Source: Stenotrophomonas nitritireducens (GTDB lineage Bacteria > Pseudomonadota > Gammaproteobacteria > Xanthomonadales > Xanthomonadaceae). Taken from it: a DNA stretch of 58,970 nt. Both the position numbers and the translations under genes were made by a program. The stretch is from the NCBI RefSeq assembly GCF_001431425.1, contig NZ_LDJG01000027.1, positions 1-58,970 on the forward strand, in the 5' to 3' direction. Of the stretch, positions 1 to 8,808 are shown in pieces. Under the pieces are notes generated by a model, which saw only the letters and a program-made list of their open reading frames with translations, was not told where the DNA came from and did no database searches. Position 1 is the stretch's first letter, and each line of letters begins with the position of its first letter.

Positions 1-75
1 ATGTGAATAAGAGACATCACCCGTCCCGCCCATCACGCATCAATCAAGGCGCAGCACGGAGCGCTTGATAAAACC

Positions 76-954
76 TTATTCCGCCAACATCGCCGTCAGT
101 TTCTCCCGCGCCGGGCCAGCCAGCTTCGGGTTGTCCAGCGCGAAGCGGATCGTCGCCTCGACCAGACCCAGGTGCGTGCCGCAGTCGAAACGCGTGCCTT
201 CGAAGCGATAGGCATCCACCTCTTCGGTCTTCAACAGCGCCGCGATCGCGTCGGTCAGCTGGATCTCGCCACCGGCACCGCTGCCGGTCTGCTCCAGCAA
301 TTCGAAGATCTTCGGGCTCAGCACGTAACGGCCTACCACCGCCAGGTCGCTCGGCGCATCTTCCGGCCTGGGCTTTTCCACGATCTGCGAAATACGACCC
401 TTGCGCCCATCGAACGCATCGGTGGCGACGATGCCGTAGCTGGCCGTTTTTTCATGCGGCACGTCTTCGACGGCGATCACGCTGGCACCGCTGGCCTCGT
501 TCAGATCGGCCATCTGCTTGAGCGCACCGGCGCCGCGATTCCAGATCAGGTCGTCCGGCAACAACACCGCGAACGGTTCGTCGCCGACGACCGCCTTGGC
601 GCACAACACCGCATGTCCCAGGCCCAGGGCCTCGGCCTGGGTCACGAAGACCGCCCGTACGCCCTCGGGCAGCACATGGCGGATCATCTCCAACTGTTCC
701 TGCTTGCCGGCGCGCTCGAGCTTCTGCTCAAGCTCATAGGCCTTGTCGAAATAGTCCGCGACCGCATGCTTGTAGCGATTGGTGATGAACACCAGGGTGT
801 CGCAACCGGCCTCGATCGCCTCGTCGACGGCATACTGGATCAACGGGCGATCGATGATCGGCAGCATCTCCTTGGGGACGGTCTTGGTGGCGGGCAGGAA
901 GCGCGTGCCAAGGCCCGCCACAGGGAAAACCGCTTTGCGAATGCGTCGGGACAT
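76..954 (-). CDS. galU: UTP--glucose-1-phosphate uridylyltransferase
   Basis: Makes UDP-glucose from UTP and glucose-1-phosphate in the cytoplasm, the precursor for LPS core, exopolysaccharide and nucleotide-sugar pathways. The 292-residue product has the family's usual length. The N-terminus carries the nucleotidyltransferase signature PVAGLGTRFLPATKT followed by VPKEMLPIIDRPLIQYAVDE, and EIQLTDAI and FEGTRFDCGT lie near the C-terminus as in GalU. Its ATG overlaps the TGA of the upstream dehydratase gene by one base, so it is the last gene of a minus-strand run that begins at lapA. The 75 bases after its stop show no convincing terminator before the window edge. The assignment to GalU rather than another sugar nucleotidyltransferase is strong. 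Confidence 0.95.
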   Translation of the reverse strand: MSRRIRKAVFPVAGLGTRFLPATKTVPKEMLPIIDRPLIQYAVDEAIEAGCDTLVFITNRYKHAVADYFDKAYELEQKLERAGKQEQLEMIRHVLPEGVRAVFVTQAEALGLGHAVLCAKAVVGDEPFAVLLPDDLIWNRGAGALKQMADLNEASGASVIAVEDVPHEKTASYGIVATDAFDGRKGRISQIVEKPRPEDAPSDLAVVGRYVLSPKIFELLEQTGSGAGGEIQLTDAIAALLKTEEVDAYRFEGTRFDCGTHLGLVEATIRFALDNPKLAGPAREKLTAMLAE

Positions 955-2858
955 CAGTTCCTGCCAGCCTCTTTGGGAAACGGGACAATATTGTTTTTCA
1001 TGCTCGGCTCCGTCGTTCCGCGCGACGGCGAATACTCGGGTATGACGCTGGCCAGAATCGCCTGCATGGCCTCGTCATCATAGCTGGCTACCGCCTCGCG
1101 CAGGCGCGCCAGGCTGCCCAGCACGCGTTCGGTGGAGAATTCGCGGGCTCCGGCCTCCAGCACTTTGGGGTGGGCGGTGGGCCGGCTGTTCTCGTCCGAA
1201 TACAACAGGCTCTCATGCAGCTTCTCGCCCGCACGCAATCCGGTGTATACGATGGCGATATCGATACCCGGCTGTTTTCCGGCAAGACGGATCATCTGTT
1301 CGGCCAGCACCCGGATGAGCACAGGCTCGCCCATGTCCAGCATGTAGATCGCGCCATGCGAGGAGGAGGCCGCCGCCTGCAGGATCAGCAGGCAGGCTTC
1401 GGGAATCGTCATGAAGTACCGGCTGACCTCCGGATGGGTCACGGTCACCGGCCCGCCCTTGCGGATCTGCTCGCGGAACAGCGGAACCACGCTGCCTACC
1501 GAACCGAGCACGTTGCCGAAGCGGACGGTAACGAAGCGGGTGCCTTTCTTCTCGTTGAGGCCCTGGCAGATCATCTCCGCATAGCGCTTGGTCGCGCCCA
1601 GCGCATTGGCCGGGTCTACCGCCTTGTCGGTGGAGATGAACACGAAGTTGTCCACGCCGTGCTCCTGACAGGCACGTGCCACGCACTCCGTCGCCAGCGT
1701 GTTGTTGCGGATGGCTTCGCGCATCTGCCCTTCCAGCAACGGAACCTGCTTGTAGGCAGCCGCGTGGAATACGGTATCCGGGCGATACAGGGTCAATGCA
1801 CGGCGAGCAACTGCCGGATCGCCGCAGTCGCCCAGCACGCACTCGATTTCCAGGTGCGGGAAATTGCGGCACAGCTCGCTGCGGATGTTCAGCATGAGGA
1901 TCTCGCTGATCTCCAGCAGCACGATCCTGCGCGCGCCATGGCGCGCGCATTGGCGGCAAAGCTCGGAACCGATGGACCCCCCGGCGCCGGTCACCATCAC
2001 CGTGCGGCCGCGCAGCCAGCCACGGATCAGCTCCCAGTCGGGTTGTATGGGCTTGCGGCCGAGCAGATCCTCGATGGCCACTTCCTTCAACTGCCCGGGC
2101 AGCGTGTTTCCCTCGAGGACGTCGCTCAACCTCGGCACGGTCCTGAATGGCAGACCGGTGCTCTCGCAGAGCGCCACGACCCGCTGCATCCCGGCCGCAT
2201 CCAGCGTGGGGATGGCGATCACCAGCAGTTTTGCCGCGGTTTCCCTGGCCACGGGAACCACATCCGAGATGGTCCCCAGGATCGGAATGCCCTGCAGCTT
2301 GGCGCCCTTCAGGTGCGGCGAATCGTCCAGCAGGCCGACAGGCTCGTAGTCGCCAGAGCGGCGCAGATCCTTGACCAGCGCCTCGGCGGCATGCCCCGCC
2401 CCCAGCACCAGCACCCGGCGCGCGCGCGCATCGGAGTGGATCGACTGGTAGTCCTTCCATGCCCTGTAAAGCAGGCGCGGCCCGCCAAGCAAGGCCGCCA
2501 ACGCGAAGGGATAGATCGCGAGCACGGACATGGGAATGCCGTCCAGGCGCTTGTAGCTGAATACCAGAACGATGGCGCCCAGACCGATAAAGCAGGCTTT
2601 GAAGATATTGACCAGGTCGGTGACGCTGGCGAAGCGCCAAAGCCCCCGGTACAGGCCCACGTAATGGAACGCCACGGCCTGCAGCACCATCACCCCGACA
2701 TTGTCGAAGCTCAGCAACGGAATGGCCGGCGCGGCATCCAGCATCGCATACCGCGCCACGTGCAACAGCTGCCAGCATGCCCATACCATGACCAGGTCAT
2801 GCAGCATCACCGCGATGCGCGGGAAATTTCCTGCCAACCGTCGTCGCCACACCGCCAT
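954..2858 (-). CDS. WbpM/CapD/FlaA1-like membrane nucleotide-sugar 4,6-dehydratase
   Basis: The 634-residue product matches the long, membrane-anchored class of nucleotide-sugar dehydratases (WbpM type). These convert UDP-GlcNAc to a 4-keto-6-deoxy sugar for O-antigen or glycan synthesis. The first ~115 residues hold about four hydrophobic segments. A first Rossmann fold follows (VLVLGAGHAAEALVKDL, residues ~150-165), then the catalytic SDR domain with VTGAGGSIGSELCRQ. The active-site stretch is FISTDKAVDPANALGATKR. It keeps the Ser and Lys of the S-M-K triad, with Leu where WbpM often has Met. The gene sits 13 bases after a WecA-like transferase and overlaps galU by one base, which supports a role in surface polysaccharide. 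The exact sugar product cannot be read from sequence. Confidence 0.88.
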   Translation of the reverse strand: MAVWRRRLAGNFPRIAVMLHDLVMVWACWQLLHVARYAMLDAAPAIPLLSFDNVGVMVLQAVAFHYVGLYRGLWRFASVTDLVNIFKACFIGLGAIVLVFSYKRLDGIPMSVLAIYPFALAALLGGPRLLYRAWKDYQSIHSDARARRVLVLGAGHAAEALVKDLRRSGDYEPVGLLDDSPHLKGAKLQGIPILGTISDVVPVARETAAKLLVIAIPTLDAAGMQRVVALCESTGLPFRTVPRLSDVLEGNTLPGQLKEVAIEDLLGRKPIQPDWELIRGWLRGRTVMVTGAGGSIGSELCRQCARHGARRIVLLEISEILMLNIRSELCRNFPHLEIECVLGDCGDPAVARRALTLYRPDTVFHAAAYKQVPLLEGQMREAIRNNTLATECVARACQEHGVDNFVFISTDKAVDPANALGATKRYAEMICQGLNEKKGTRFVTVRFGNVLGSVGSVVPLFREQIRKGGPVTVTHPEVSRYFMTIPEACLLILQAAASSSHGAIYMLDMGEPVLIRVLAEQMIRLAGKQPGIDIAIVYTGLRAGEKLHESLLYSDENSRPTAHPKVLEAGAREFSTERVLGSLARLREAVASYDDEAMQAILASVIPEYSPSRGTTEPSMKNNIVPFPKEAGRN

Positions 2859-2871
2859 TGACCACTCTTCC

Positions 2872-3849
2872 TTATCGATGGACTTTGTTCAGAAGAACAG
2901 ACCAGAGACCCGCCGCCGCCGCCGCCCACGCCAGGGCCGCCAGATGGCTCCAAGGCGAAGGAAGCCAGGTGAAAACATGCATGAGCACGATTCCGGCAAC
3001 GCCGAACAATGCGTAGCCTGATGTGACCATGACGTGACTGCAGCCGGACTTCACCCAGCGTTGATAAAGGTGCTGCGTATGGGCCTCCATCCAGCGCTCC
3101 CCCCTGAACACGCGGCCTGCGAGGGTAAGGCCGGCATCGACGAGGAAAGCGGCCAATGGTACCAACAGGATGGTCCAGGGCGCGCTCCGCGTCCCCAACC
3201 CCAGTGCTACCAGCCCCGCCAGCAGATAACCAAGCGCGCCGCTGCCGACATCGCCCATGAAGATCCTGGCCTTCGGGAAATTGAACGGCAGGAACCCCAA
3301 CACGCCGGCGGCCAGGATCAGCGCGAGTCCGGCAACGGGAGCCGGCAGCAGCAGGGCATATGCGACCGAAGCCAGCAGCGCCTGGGTCGCGGCCAGGCCA
3401 TCGATGCCGTCCATGAAGTTCCATACATTGATCAGCGCGATGGCCAGGAGCACGCTGAAACCTGCACTGGACGCCTCCCCCGTCCAGTGCCAGACCAGGG
3501 CCCCCAGCAGCAGGCCGGCCAGCACATGTACGCCCAGGCGGGGGAGCGCCGGCAACGGCCGGTGATCGTCCCACCAGCCGATTCCCGCCACCATCACCAG
3601 TCCGGCGGAAAAGATCGCCAGCGTCGCTGCGGCCTGCGGGAACAGCACGCCGACGCCGATGTAGGCCAGCAGTTGCGAAACGACGATGGCGATGCCGCCG
3701 CCGCGGGGCGTCGCGACCGCATGGCTCCTGCGCTCCCCGGGCTGGTCCAGCAGTTGCCGGCGCAGCGCATAGCCACGCGCCATGGCCGTCAACAAGGCTG
3801 CGACCAGAACGACCGCCAGCAGTCCTGGAACCGTCCATGCCAACTGCAT
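2872..3849 (-). CDS. WecA/WbpL/MraY-family undecaprenyl-phosphate sugar-1-phosphate transferase (glycosyltransferase family 4)
   Basis: An integral membrane enzyme that probably attaches the first sugar-1-phosphate to undecaprenyl phosphate, starting O-antigen or capsule repeat units. The 325 residues contain roughly ten hydrophobic helices. Family motifs are present: ATPRGGGIAIV, the Asp pair in GWWDDHRPLPALP, the catalytic NVWNFMDGIDGLAATQ, FPKARIFMGDVGSGALGY, and a C-terminal His-containing loop HTQHLYQRW. WbpL and WecA use GalNAc/FucNAc or GlcNAc. The downstream WbpM-like dehydratase favours a modified amino sugar as substrate, but this is inference. It lies 3 bases after lapB and 13 before the dehydratase gene, so it is probably co-transcribed with both. 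Confidence 0.87.
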   Translation of the reverse strand: MQLAWTVPGLLAVVLVAALLTAMARGYALRRQLLDQPGERRSHAVATPRGGGIAIVVSQLLAYIGVGVLFPQAAATLAIFSAGLVMVAGIGWWDDHRPLPALPRLGVHVLAGLLLGALVWHWTGEASSAGFSVLLAIALINVWNFMDGIDGLAATQALLASVAYALLLPAPVAGLALILAAGVLGFLPFNFPKARIFMGDVGSGALGYLLAGLVALGLGTRSAPWTILLVPLAAFLVDAGLTLAGRVFRGERWMEAHTQHLYQRWVKSGCSHVMVTSGYALFGVAGIVLMHVFTWLPSPWSHLAALAWAAAAAGLWSVLLNKVHR

Positions 3850-3852
3850 GGA

Positions 3853-5031
3853 TCAGAGCACCGCGTAGTTCAGCAGGGGCTTTACCGTCCCCCATTCCTT
3901 GCAGCTGGGGCACTGCCAATGGTGGGTACGTGCGCCGAAGCCGCAGCGGGCGCAGCGATAGGCCGGATTGCGCACCAGCAGCTGATCGGTGATGTGCTTC
4001 AGGTCCTGCAGCGTCGCCACGGGGTCGGCACCCTCGGCGAGAGTCAGGTCGATGAGCGCCGATTCGCCGCGCACGGACGGGCGGTCCTTCAACTGCCGCC
4101 CCAGGTAGGCGCGCGCGGGACCAGCCCCCTCCTGCTCTTCCATCAGGCGCGACAGGGCCAGCACCGGGGCGATGCCGCGGTAGTGCTCGGCCATTTCCGC
4201 CAGGAATGCACGCGCACCCGCCAGATCGCCCACGTTGCGATAGTTCTTGAGCAGCTGCGGCAGGATCTCGGGCAGGTAGTCGGGATCGTTGCGCGCCGCC
4301 CGCTCGAAGGCGCGCACGGCGCCCTCGTCGTTGCCGAAGTCGCTTTCCAGGCGCCCCTCGATGATGCCCGCACGCACGCTCATCGCATCGGCCGCGTTGG
4401 CGCGCTCGATGGCCGCGCGCGCCTCGTCCAGCCTCCCGGCGGCACGGTGGCGCTCGGCCAGCTCGCACTCGAACTGGCCGATCAGCTTGCCCATCGGCTC
4501 ATCGGTGACCTGCTCGTAGCGGGTCGCGTTCTCGATCGCCTTTTCCCAGTCGCGTTCGGCCTGGTAGATGCCGATCAGGTGCTTCAAGGCCTGCGGCGCG
4601 CGCTGGTCGATCCGCGCCAGATCGGTGAACACGGTCTCGGCGCGATCCAGCAGGCCCGATTTCATGTAGTCCTCGCCCAGCGCGAGCAGGGCCTGCACGC
4701 GCTGGCCATCGGACAGGTCCTGGCGGTTGGCCAGCCCCTGGTGCAGGCGGATCGCACGATCCACCTCGCCACGGCGCCGGAACAGGTGCCCGAGCGCCAG
4801 CTGGGTCTCGAAGGTCTCCTTGTCCAGCTCGGCGATGTGCAGGAACAGTTCGATGGCCTTGTCCGGCTGCTCGTTGAGCAGGTAGTTCAGGCCGCGGAAA
4901 TAGGTGCTCGACAGGCGGCTGACCTGGTTCTCGCTGTGGCGCTGCCCGCCGCGCCGGCCGACGACCCAGCCGCAGAGCGCGGCGATCGGCAGGAACAGGA
5001 AGAACCAGAACCATTCACTGATGAAGGCCAT
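3853..5031 (-). CDS. lapB: Lipopolysaccharide assembly protein B (TPR and rubredoxin-like metal site)
   Basis: LapB (YciM) is an inner-membrane-anchored cytoplasmic protein that steers FtsH-mediated turnover of LpxC and so sets the rate of LPS synthesis. The 392-residue product has the full architecture. An N-terminal membrane helix (MAFISEWFWFFLFLPIAALC) is followed by tandem TPR helices over about residues 35-340. A C-terminal rubredoxin-type metal site carries two Cys-x2-Cys pairs, YRCARCGFG and WQCPSCKEWG. Six bases separate its start from the lapA stop, the standard lapA-lapB pairing. The polysaccharide-initiating transferase follows after 3 bases, joining LPS control to surface-sugar synthesis. 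Confidence 0.94.
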   Translation of the reverse strand: MAFISEWFWFFLFLPIAALCGWVVGRRGGQRHSENQVSRLSSTYFRGLNYLLNEQPDKAIELFLHIAELDKETFETQLALGHLFRRRGEVDRAIRLHQGLANRQDLSDGQRVQALLALGEDYMKSGLLDRAETVFTDLARIDQRAPQALKHLIGIYQAERDWEKAIENATRYEQVTDEPMGKLIGQFECELAERHRAAGRLDEARAAIERANAADAMSVRAGIIEGRLESDFGNDEGAVRAFERAARNDPDYLPEILPQLLKNYRNVGDLAGARAFLAEMAEHYRGIAPVLALSRLMEEQEGAGPARAYLGRQLKDRPSVRGESALIDLTLAEGADPVATLQDLKHITDQLLVRNPAYRCARCGFGARTHHWQCPSCKEWGTVKPLLNYAVL

Positions 5032-5037
5032 CGTCGC

Positions 5038-5328
5038 TCAGCGTCCGTCGAAAGGGGAAGGAGTCTGCGGCGCAGGTGCGGTCACCGCGCCCGCAGCGGC
5101 CTTGTTGGCCCGCCGGAGCCTGGCATACAGGGGAATGACCATTCCCGCCAGCACCAGCCCACCGCCTACCAGCGCTCCGAGCAGGAGCGAAACGATGATG
5201 GCGATTCCAGAGGTGGTCCGGAGCGCCCAGAACGCCAGACTGATATCGACAGGCTGCGAATTGAGCGAACCTATCACCAGACCGCCGACCAGCACGGCCA
5301 GCAGAATCAACAGACGGACAGCCTTCAT
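5038..5328 (-). CDS. lapA: LapA-domain (DUF1049) inner-membrane protein
   Basis: A small inner-membrane protein of 96 residues with two hydrophobic segments (about residues 3-22 and 40-65), NSQPVDISLAFW between them, and a cytoplasmic tail rich in Ala, Pro and Lys. This is the layout of the LapA/YciS family, which acts with LapB in LPS assembly. It is the first gene of the lapA-lapB-transferase-dehydratase-galU run. A promoter could lie in the 155 bases between it and ihfB, although the ihfB terminator candidate stands in that interval. The start was chosen because it opens directly into the first membrane helix and gives the family length. Confidence 0.88.
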   Translation of the reverse strand: MKAVRLLILLAVLVGGLVIGSLNSQPVDISLAFWALRTTSGIAIIVSLLLGALVGGGLVLAGMVIPLYARLRRANKAAAGAVTAPAPQTPSPFDGR

Positions 5329-5399
5329 GCGGCAGCCTGCTCCATGTCCATAGAGCCACTAGCTTAACGGCCGTGGCGCCGATCCGCAGCAGAGGGATC

Positions 5400-5422
5400 A
5401 AAAAAAACCGCCTGGAGCGGCG
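5400..5422 (-). terminator. Candidate Rho-independent terminator of ihfB
   Basis: Read on the minus strand, a short GC-rich stem (CGCC/GGCG or the overlapping CCGC/GCGG) is followed by a run of eight T. It lies about 60 bases after the ihfB stop codon. The stem is only 4-5 bp, so efficiency is uncertain. Confidence 0.55.
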
Positions 5423-5483
5423 TTTGACGTCGCTTGCCGATGGCTCGAAGGGGTGTCGCCACGGGTGCAGGCAACAAGGAAGC

Positions 5484-5789
5484 TCAGGCAGGATCGCTTT
5501 CCAGCGGCACGACATCGCTCACGCGCTCGCGCAGTTCCTTGCCCGGCTTGAAATGGGGGACATGCTTGCCCGGAAGCGCGACCGATTCGCCGGTCTTCGG
5601 GTTGCGTCCCATGCGTGGCGGCCGGTAATGCAGCGAGAAGCTGCCGAAGCCACGGATCTCGATGCGGTCGCCGGAAGACAGCGCGCCGCCCATCATCTCC
5701 AGCAACGACTTCACGGCCAGATCGACATCATCGGCCTTCAAGTGCGCCTGGTGGCGCGCAAGGATTTCGATCAGCTCGGATTTGGTCAT
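5484..5789 (-). CDS. ihfB: Integration host factor subunit beta
   Basis: IHF-beta pairs with IHF-alpha to bend DNA in replication initiation, sigma-54 promoters and recombination. The open frame continues upstream, but the start was placed at [14 protein letters not shown], which gives the usual ~100 residues (101 here) and the conserved N-terminus. The DNA-intercalating arm region is intact: [26 protein letters not shown], with the conserved Pro in the RNPKTG turn. It follows rpsA by 89 bases on the same strand, the arrangement typical of proteobacteria. The C-terminus (ESDPA) is slightly extended compared with the E. coli protein. Confidence 0.95.
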   Translation of the reverse strand: MTKSELIEILARHQAHLKADDVDLAVKSLLEMMGGALSSGDRIEIRGFGSFSLHYRPPRMGRNPKTGESVALPGKHVPHFKPGKELRERVSDVVPLESDPA

Positions 5790-5820
5790 TGCGGACTCGT
5801 CACGAAGGTAGAACCCCGAA

Positions 5821-5846
5821 GCGGCCCGGACTTTCGTCCGGGCCGC
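5821..5846 (-). other. Strong 11-bp intergenic hairpin between rpsA and ihfB
   Basis: The sequence GCGGCCCGGAC, loop TTTC, GTCCGGGCCGC forms a perfect 11-bp stem in the 89-base gap between the rpsA stop and the ihfB start. No T-run follows on either strand, so it is not a classical terminator. It could act as an mRNA processing or stability element that uncouples rpsA and ihfB expression. Confidence 0.6.
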
Positions 5847-5878
5847 CCAGGTTGCATCTACGACAGGCCCAAGGCCGA

Positions 5879-7570
5879 TTACTCGGACTTGTTGCCGCCC
5901 AGCTGCGCGCGCAGCAGCGCACCCAGGCTGGTGGTGCCGGCAGCGGCTTCGATCGAGGACTTGTTGTACTCGGCCAGCGCTTCGGCGGTCTCGGCTTCGT
6001 CCTTGGCCTTGATCGACAGCTGCATGGTACGGCCCTTGCGGTCCATGCCCACGAACTTGGCTTCGACCTTGTCGCCGACCTTCAGGTGCTGCGAAGCATC
6101 GTCCACGCGGTCGTGGCTGATGTCGCGGGCCGAAACGTAGCCTTCGATGCCGTCGGCCAGTTCGATCACGGCGCCCTTGGCGTCGACTTCCTTCACCACG
6201 CCTTCGACCTTGGAGCCCTTCGGGTTGGCGGCCATGTACTGACCGAACGGATCCTGCTCCAGCTGCTTCACGCCCAGCGAGATGCGCTCGCGCTCCGGAT
6301 CGACGGCCAGGACGACGGCGTCCAGGGTATCGCCCTTCTTGAAGTTGCGGACCACGTCTTCGCCGGTGGTGTTCCAGCTGATGTCGGACAGGTGGACCAG
6401 GCCGTCGATGCCGCCGTCCAGGCCGATGAAGATGCCGAAGTCGGTGATCGACTTGATCTGGCCGGACACCTTGTCGCCCTTCTTGTGGGTGGCGGCGAAG
6501 GTTTCCCACGGATTGGCGGCGACCTGCTTCATGCCCAGCGAGATGCGGCGACGCTCTTCGTCGACGTCCAGCACCATCACTTCGACTTCGTCACCGACCT
6601 GCACGACCTTGGACGGGTTGACGTTCTTGTTGGTCCAGTCCATCTCGGAGACGTGCACCAGGCCCTCCACGCCCGGCTCGATCTCGACGAACGCGCCGTA
6701 ATCGGTGACGTTGGAGACCTTGCCGAACACGCGGCTGTTGGCCGGGTAGCGACGCGAGATGTTGTCCCACGGATCCTCGCCCAGCTGCTTCAGGCCCAGC
6801 GAAACGCGGTTGCGCTCGCGATCGAACTTCAGCACGCGCACGTCCAGCTCGTCGCCGACGTTCACGACTTCGGACGGATGGCGCACGCGCTTCCATGCCA
6901 TGTCGGTGATGTGCAGCAGGCCGTCGATGCCGCCCAGGTCCACGAACGCGCCGTAGTCGGTCAGGTTCTTGACGACACCCTTCAGGATCGCGCCTTCCTG
7001 CAGCTTGTCCATCAGCTGCTCGCGCTCTTCCGAGTGCTCGCTCTCGACGACAGCGCGGCGCGAAACCACGACGTTGTTGCGCTTGCGGTCCAGCTTGATG
7101 AGCTTGAATTCCAGCTCCTTGCCTTCCAGGTAGGCCGGGTCGCGCACCGGGCGCACATCGACCAGCGAACCCGGCAGGAACGCGCGGACATCCTTGATGT
7201 CGACGGTGAAACCACCCTTGACCTTGCCGCTGATGCGGCCGGTGATGGTCTCGTTCTTCTCCAACGCTTCTTCCAGCTCGTCCCACACCATCGCGCGCTT
7301 GGCCTTCTCGCGCGACAGGACGGTTTCGCCGAAGCCGTTCTCGATGGAGTCCAGAGCAACCTTCACCTGGTCGCCCACGCCCACGTCGATTTCGCCAGCG
7401 TCGTTACGGAACTGTTCGATCGGCACGATGCCTTCGGACTTCAGACCGGCGTTGATCACCACCACGTCGCCGCGGACGTCGACGACGGTGCCGACGACGA
7501 TGGCGCCCGGCTTCAGCTTGGCCAGATTGGCCTGACTGGCTTCAAACAGTTCTGCAAATGATTCGGTCAT
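5879..7570 (-). CDS. rpsA: 30S ribosomal protein S1
   Basis: S1 binds mRNA and recruits it to the 30S subunit. The 563-residue product has the usual gammaproteobacterial length and consists of six S1/OB-type repeats. Recognisable repeat cores are [34 protein letters not shown] and [15 protein letters not shown], and each TDYGAFV-like strand marks a domain. The frame opens [18 protein letters not shown], as in other S1 proteins. The start codon is preceded by GAGTAAATCCA rather than a strong Shine-Dalgarno sequence. This is known for rpsA genes, whose translation is autoregulated by S1. It lies between cmk and ihfB, the conserved order. Confidence 0.97.
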   Translation of the reverse strand: MTESFAELFEASQANLAKLKPGAIVVGTVVDVRGDVVVINAGLKSEGIVPIEQFRNDAGEIDVGVGDQVKVALDSIENGFGETVLSREKAKRAMVWDELEEALEKNETITGRISGKVKGGFTVDIKDVRAFLPGSLVDVRPVRDPAYLEGKELEFKLIKLDRKRNNVVVSRRAVVESEHSEEREQLMDKLQEGAILKGVVKNLTDYGAFVDLGGIDGLLHITDMAWKRVRHPSEVVNVGDELDVRVLKFDRERNRVSLGLKQLGEDPWDNISRRYPANSRVFGKVSNVTDYGAFVEIEPGVEGLVHVSEMDWTNKNVNPSKVVQVGDEVEVMVLDVDEERRRISLGMKQVAANPWETFAATHKKGDKVSGQIKSITDFGIFIGLDGGIDGLVHLSDISWNTTGEDVVRNFKKGDTLDAVVLAVDPERERISLGVKQLEQDPFGQYMAANPKGSKVEGVVKEVDAKGAVIELADGIEGYVSARDISHDRVDDASQHLKVGDKVEAKFVGMDRKGRTMQLSIKAKDEAETAEALAEYNKSSIEAAAGTTSLGALLRAQLGGNKSE

Positions 7571-7672
7571 TGGATTTACTCAGTTGAACACATGGGCCGG
7601 TCGTTTCCCTTCGGGGAATGCGTACCGCCCGCCTGTTGGTCGACCCCGTGCAGGCAGCCGTGTGTGGAGTGG

Positions 7673-7700
7673 AAAAACCGCCGTGCACCCTGCACGACGG
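7673..7700 (-). terminator. Rho-independent terminator or attenuator between cmk and rpsA
   Basis: On the minus strand a 10-bp stem (CCGTCGTGCA paired with TGCACGGCGG, one G-U) with a GGG loop is followed directly by TTTTT. It sits 65 bases after the cmk stop and about 100 bases before the rpsA start. It could end cmk transcripts or act as an attenuator in a cmk-rpsA transcript. Confidence 0.75.
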
Positions 7701-7764
7701 AGCCTTGTACAACTTCGATTTGCGCGACGGCGGCCGTCACCGGCCGCTCTCACGGAACCGCGGG

Positions 7765-8442
7765 TCACGCTTCCTGCGAGGGAAGCAGGCCCAGCACCCT
7801 GGCAACGACTTCGTCGATGCCGATACCGCTGGTGTCGATGAGGACGGCGTCATCGGCCGCCCTCAGAGGCGCCACTGCGCGCTGTGCATCACGGGCGTCG
7901 CGGGCCATGATCTCGCGCAGGAGGTCGTCAAAGTTAACCGAAACCCCTTTTTCTTTCAACTGTTTATGCCGCCGCTGCGCGCGTTCCTCGGCGCTTGCGG
8001 TCAGGAAGACCTTGAACGGGGCATCCGGGAAGATCACCGTCCCCATGTCGCGACCATCGGCAACCAGCCCCGGCAGCGCCCTGAATGCGCGCTGGCGCTC
8101 CTTCAGCGCCGCCCGGACCTCCGGAATGGCCGCAATGGCCGAGGCCAGGGCCCCGGTGGTCTCCAGGCGCAGCTCGTCGGTCGCGTCGGTATCGTTGACC
8201 AGCACCCGCAGGCTCTCGCCGCGCTCGATGAAGCGGATGCGGGTGTCGAAAGTGCAGCGCACCAGCGCAGAGGCGTCCGAAGTATCGATATCCGCCCAGC
8301 TGGCAGCCACCCCCACCGCCCGGTACAGCGCCCCCGAATCCAGGTAATGCCAGCCCAACCGCTGCGCGACGATGCGGCTGACGGTACCCTTGCCGGCCCC
8401 GGATGGGCCGTCGATGGTGAGGACGGGGGGAAGTGGGCTCAT
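7765..8442 (-). CDS. cmk: (d)CMP kinase
   Basis: Cytidylate kinase phosphorylates CMP and dCMP with ATP in pyrimidine salvage and nucleotide supply. The start was chosen at [20 protein letters not shown] because it gives 225 residues, the usual length, and puts the P-loop GPSGAGKGT at residues ~12-20. The frame is open far upstream without homology. Other family features are [30 protein letters not shown] and the LID-like [14 protein letters not shown]. It stands upstream of rpsA on the same strand, as in many gammaproteobacteria. A TAGAAT hexamer at 8474-8479 (minus strand) about 30 bases before the start is a likely -10 element. Confidence 0.95.
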   Translation of the reverse strand: MSPLPPVLTIDGPSGAGKGTVSRIVAQRLGWHYLDSGALYRAVGVAASWADIDTSDASALVRCTFDTRIRFIERGESLRVLVNDTDATDELRLETTGALASAIAAIPEVRAALKERQRAFRALPGLVADGRDMGTVIFPDAPFKVFLTASAEERAQRRHKQLKEKGVSVNFDDLLREIMARDARDAQRAVAPLRAADDAVLIDTSGIGIDEVVARVLGLLPSQEA

Positions 8443-8473
8443 CTGGGGCCTGCGTCTGAACGGGAATCCGCCC

Positions 8474-8479
8474 ATTCTA
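8474..8479 (-). promoter_or_regulatory. Possible -10 hexamer (TAGAAT) for cmk
   Basis: TAGAAT read on the minus strand, 31 bases before the cmk ATG. No good -35 match is visible at the expected distance in the C-rich DNA upstream, so this is a tentative call. Confidence 0.35.
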
Positions 8480-8521
8480 GCGCCCGCCCCGCCCCGCCCG
8501 CCGCCAATTGGACGCAACCAC

Positions 8522-8551
8522 TTGAACCCACATGGAATTGCCCGGTAGAAT
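8522..8551 (+). promoter_or_regulatory. Sigma-70-type promoter for the L36 gene
   Basis: TTGAAC (8522-8527), an 18-base spacer and TAGAAT (8546-8551) make one of the better -35/-10 matches in the window. Transcription would start near 8558 and give a leader of about 74 bases. The leader ends with a GAGG ribosome-binding site (8622-8625), 6 bases from the ATG. No Zur-like palindrome is visible around it. Confidence 0.6.
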
Positions 8552-8631
8552 GGCGGGCTTGAACGAGCGTCAACCTGCATATCCGCGGCTACGCTCCCTG
8601 TAGAACTCCAACGTATCCGCCGAGGTATGCC

Positions 8632-8757
8632 ATGAAAGTCCTGTCCTCCCTGAAGTCGGCGAAGGCCCGTCACCGTGACTGCAAGGTGGTTCGCCGTCGC
8701 GGCAAGATCTTCGTGATCTGCAAGTCGAACCCGCGTTTCAAGGCTCGCCAGCGCTGA
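8632..8757 (+). CDS. ykgO: 50S ribosomal protein L36, Cys-poor (type B/YkgO-like) form
   Basis: A 41-residue, highly basic protein that opens [17 protein letters not shown] and ends NPRFKARQR, which is ribosomal protein L36 of the large subunit. Zinc-binding L36 carries C-x2-C, a further Cys and a His. Here the first Cys is His14 (HRDC), the distal His is missing, and only Cys17 and Cys30 remain, so the zinc ribbon cannot form. That marks the zinc-independent type B form. It is monocistronic, with its own promoter and a strong terminator. In many bacteria this paralogue is induced by zinc starvation, but no Zur box is visible here. Confidence 0.9.
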   Translation: MKVLSSLKSAKARHRDCKVVRRRGKIFVICKSNPRFKARQR

Positions 8758-8808
8758 GCCGGCCGGCGCAAGCCGCCAAGGGATCCGCGAGGATTCCAGC
8801 CTTTGCAG

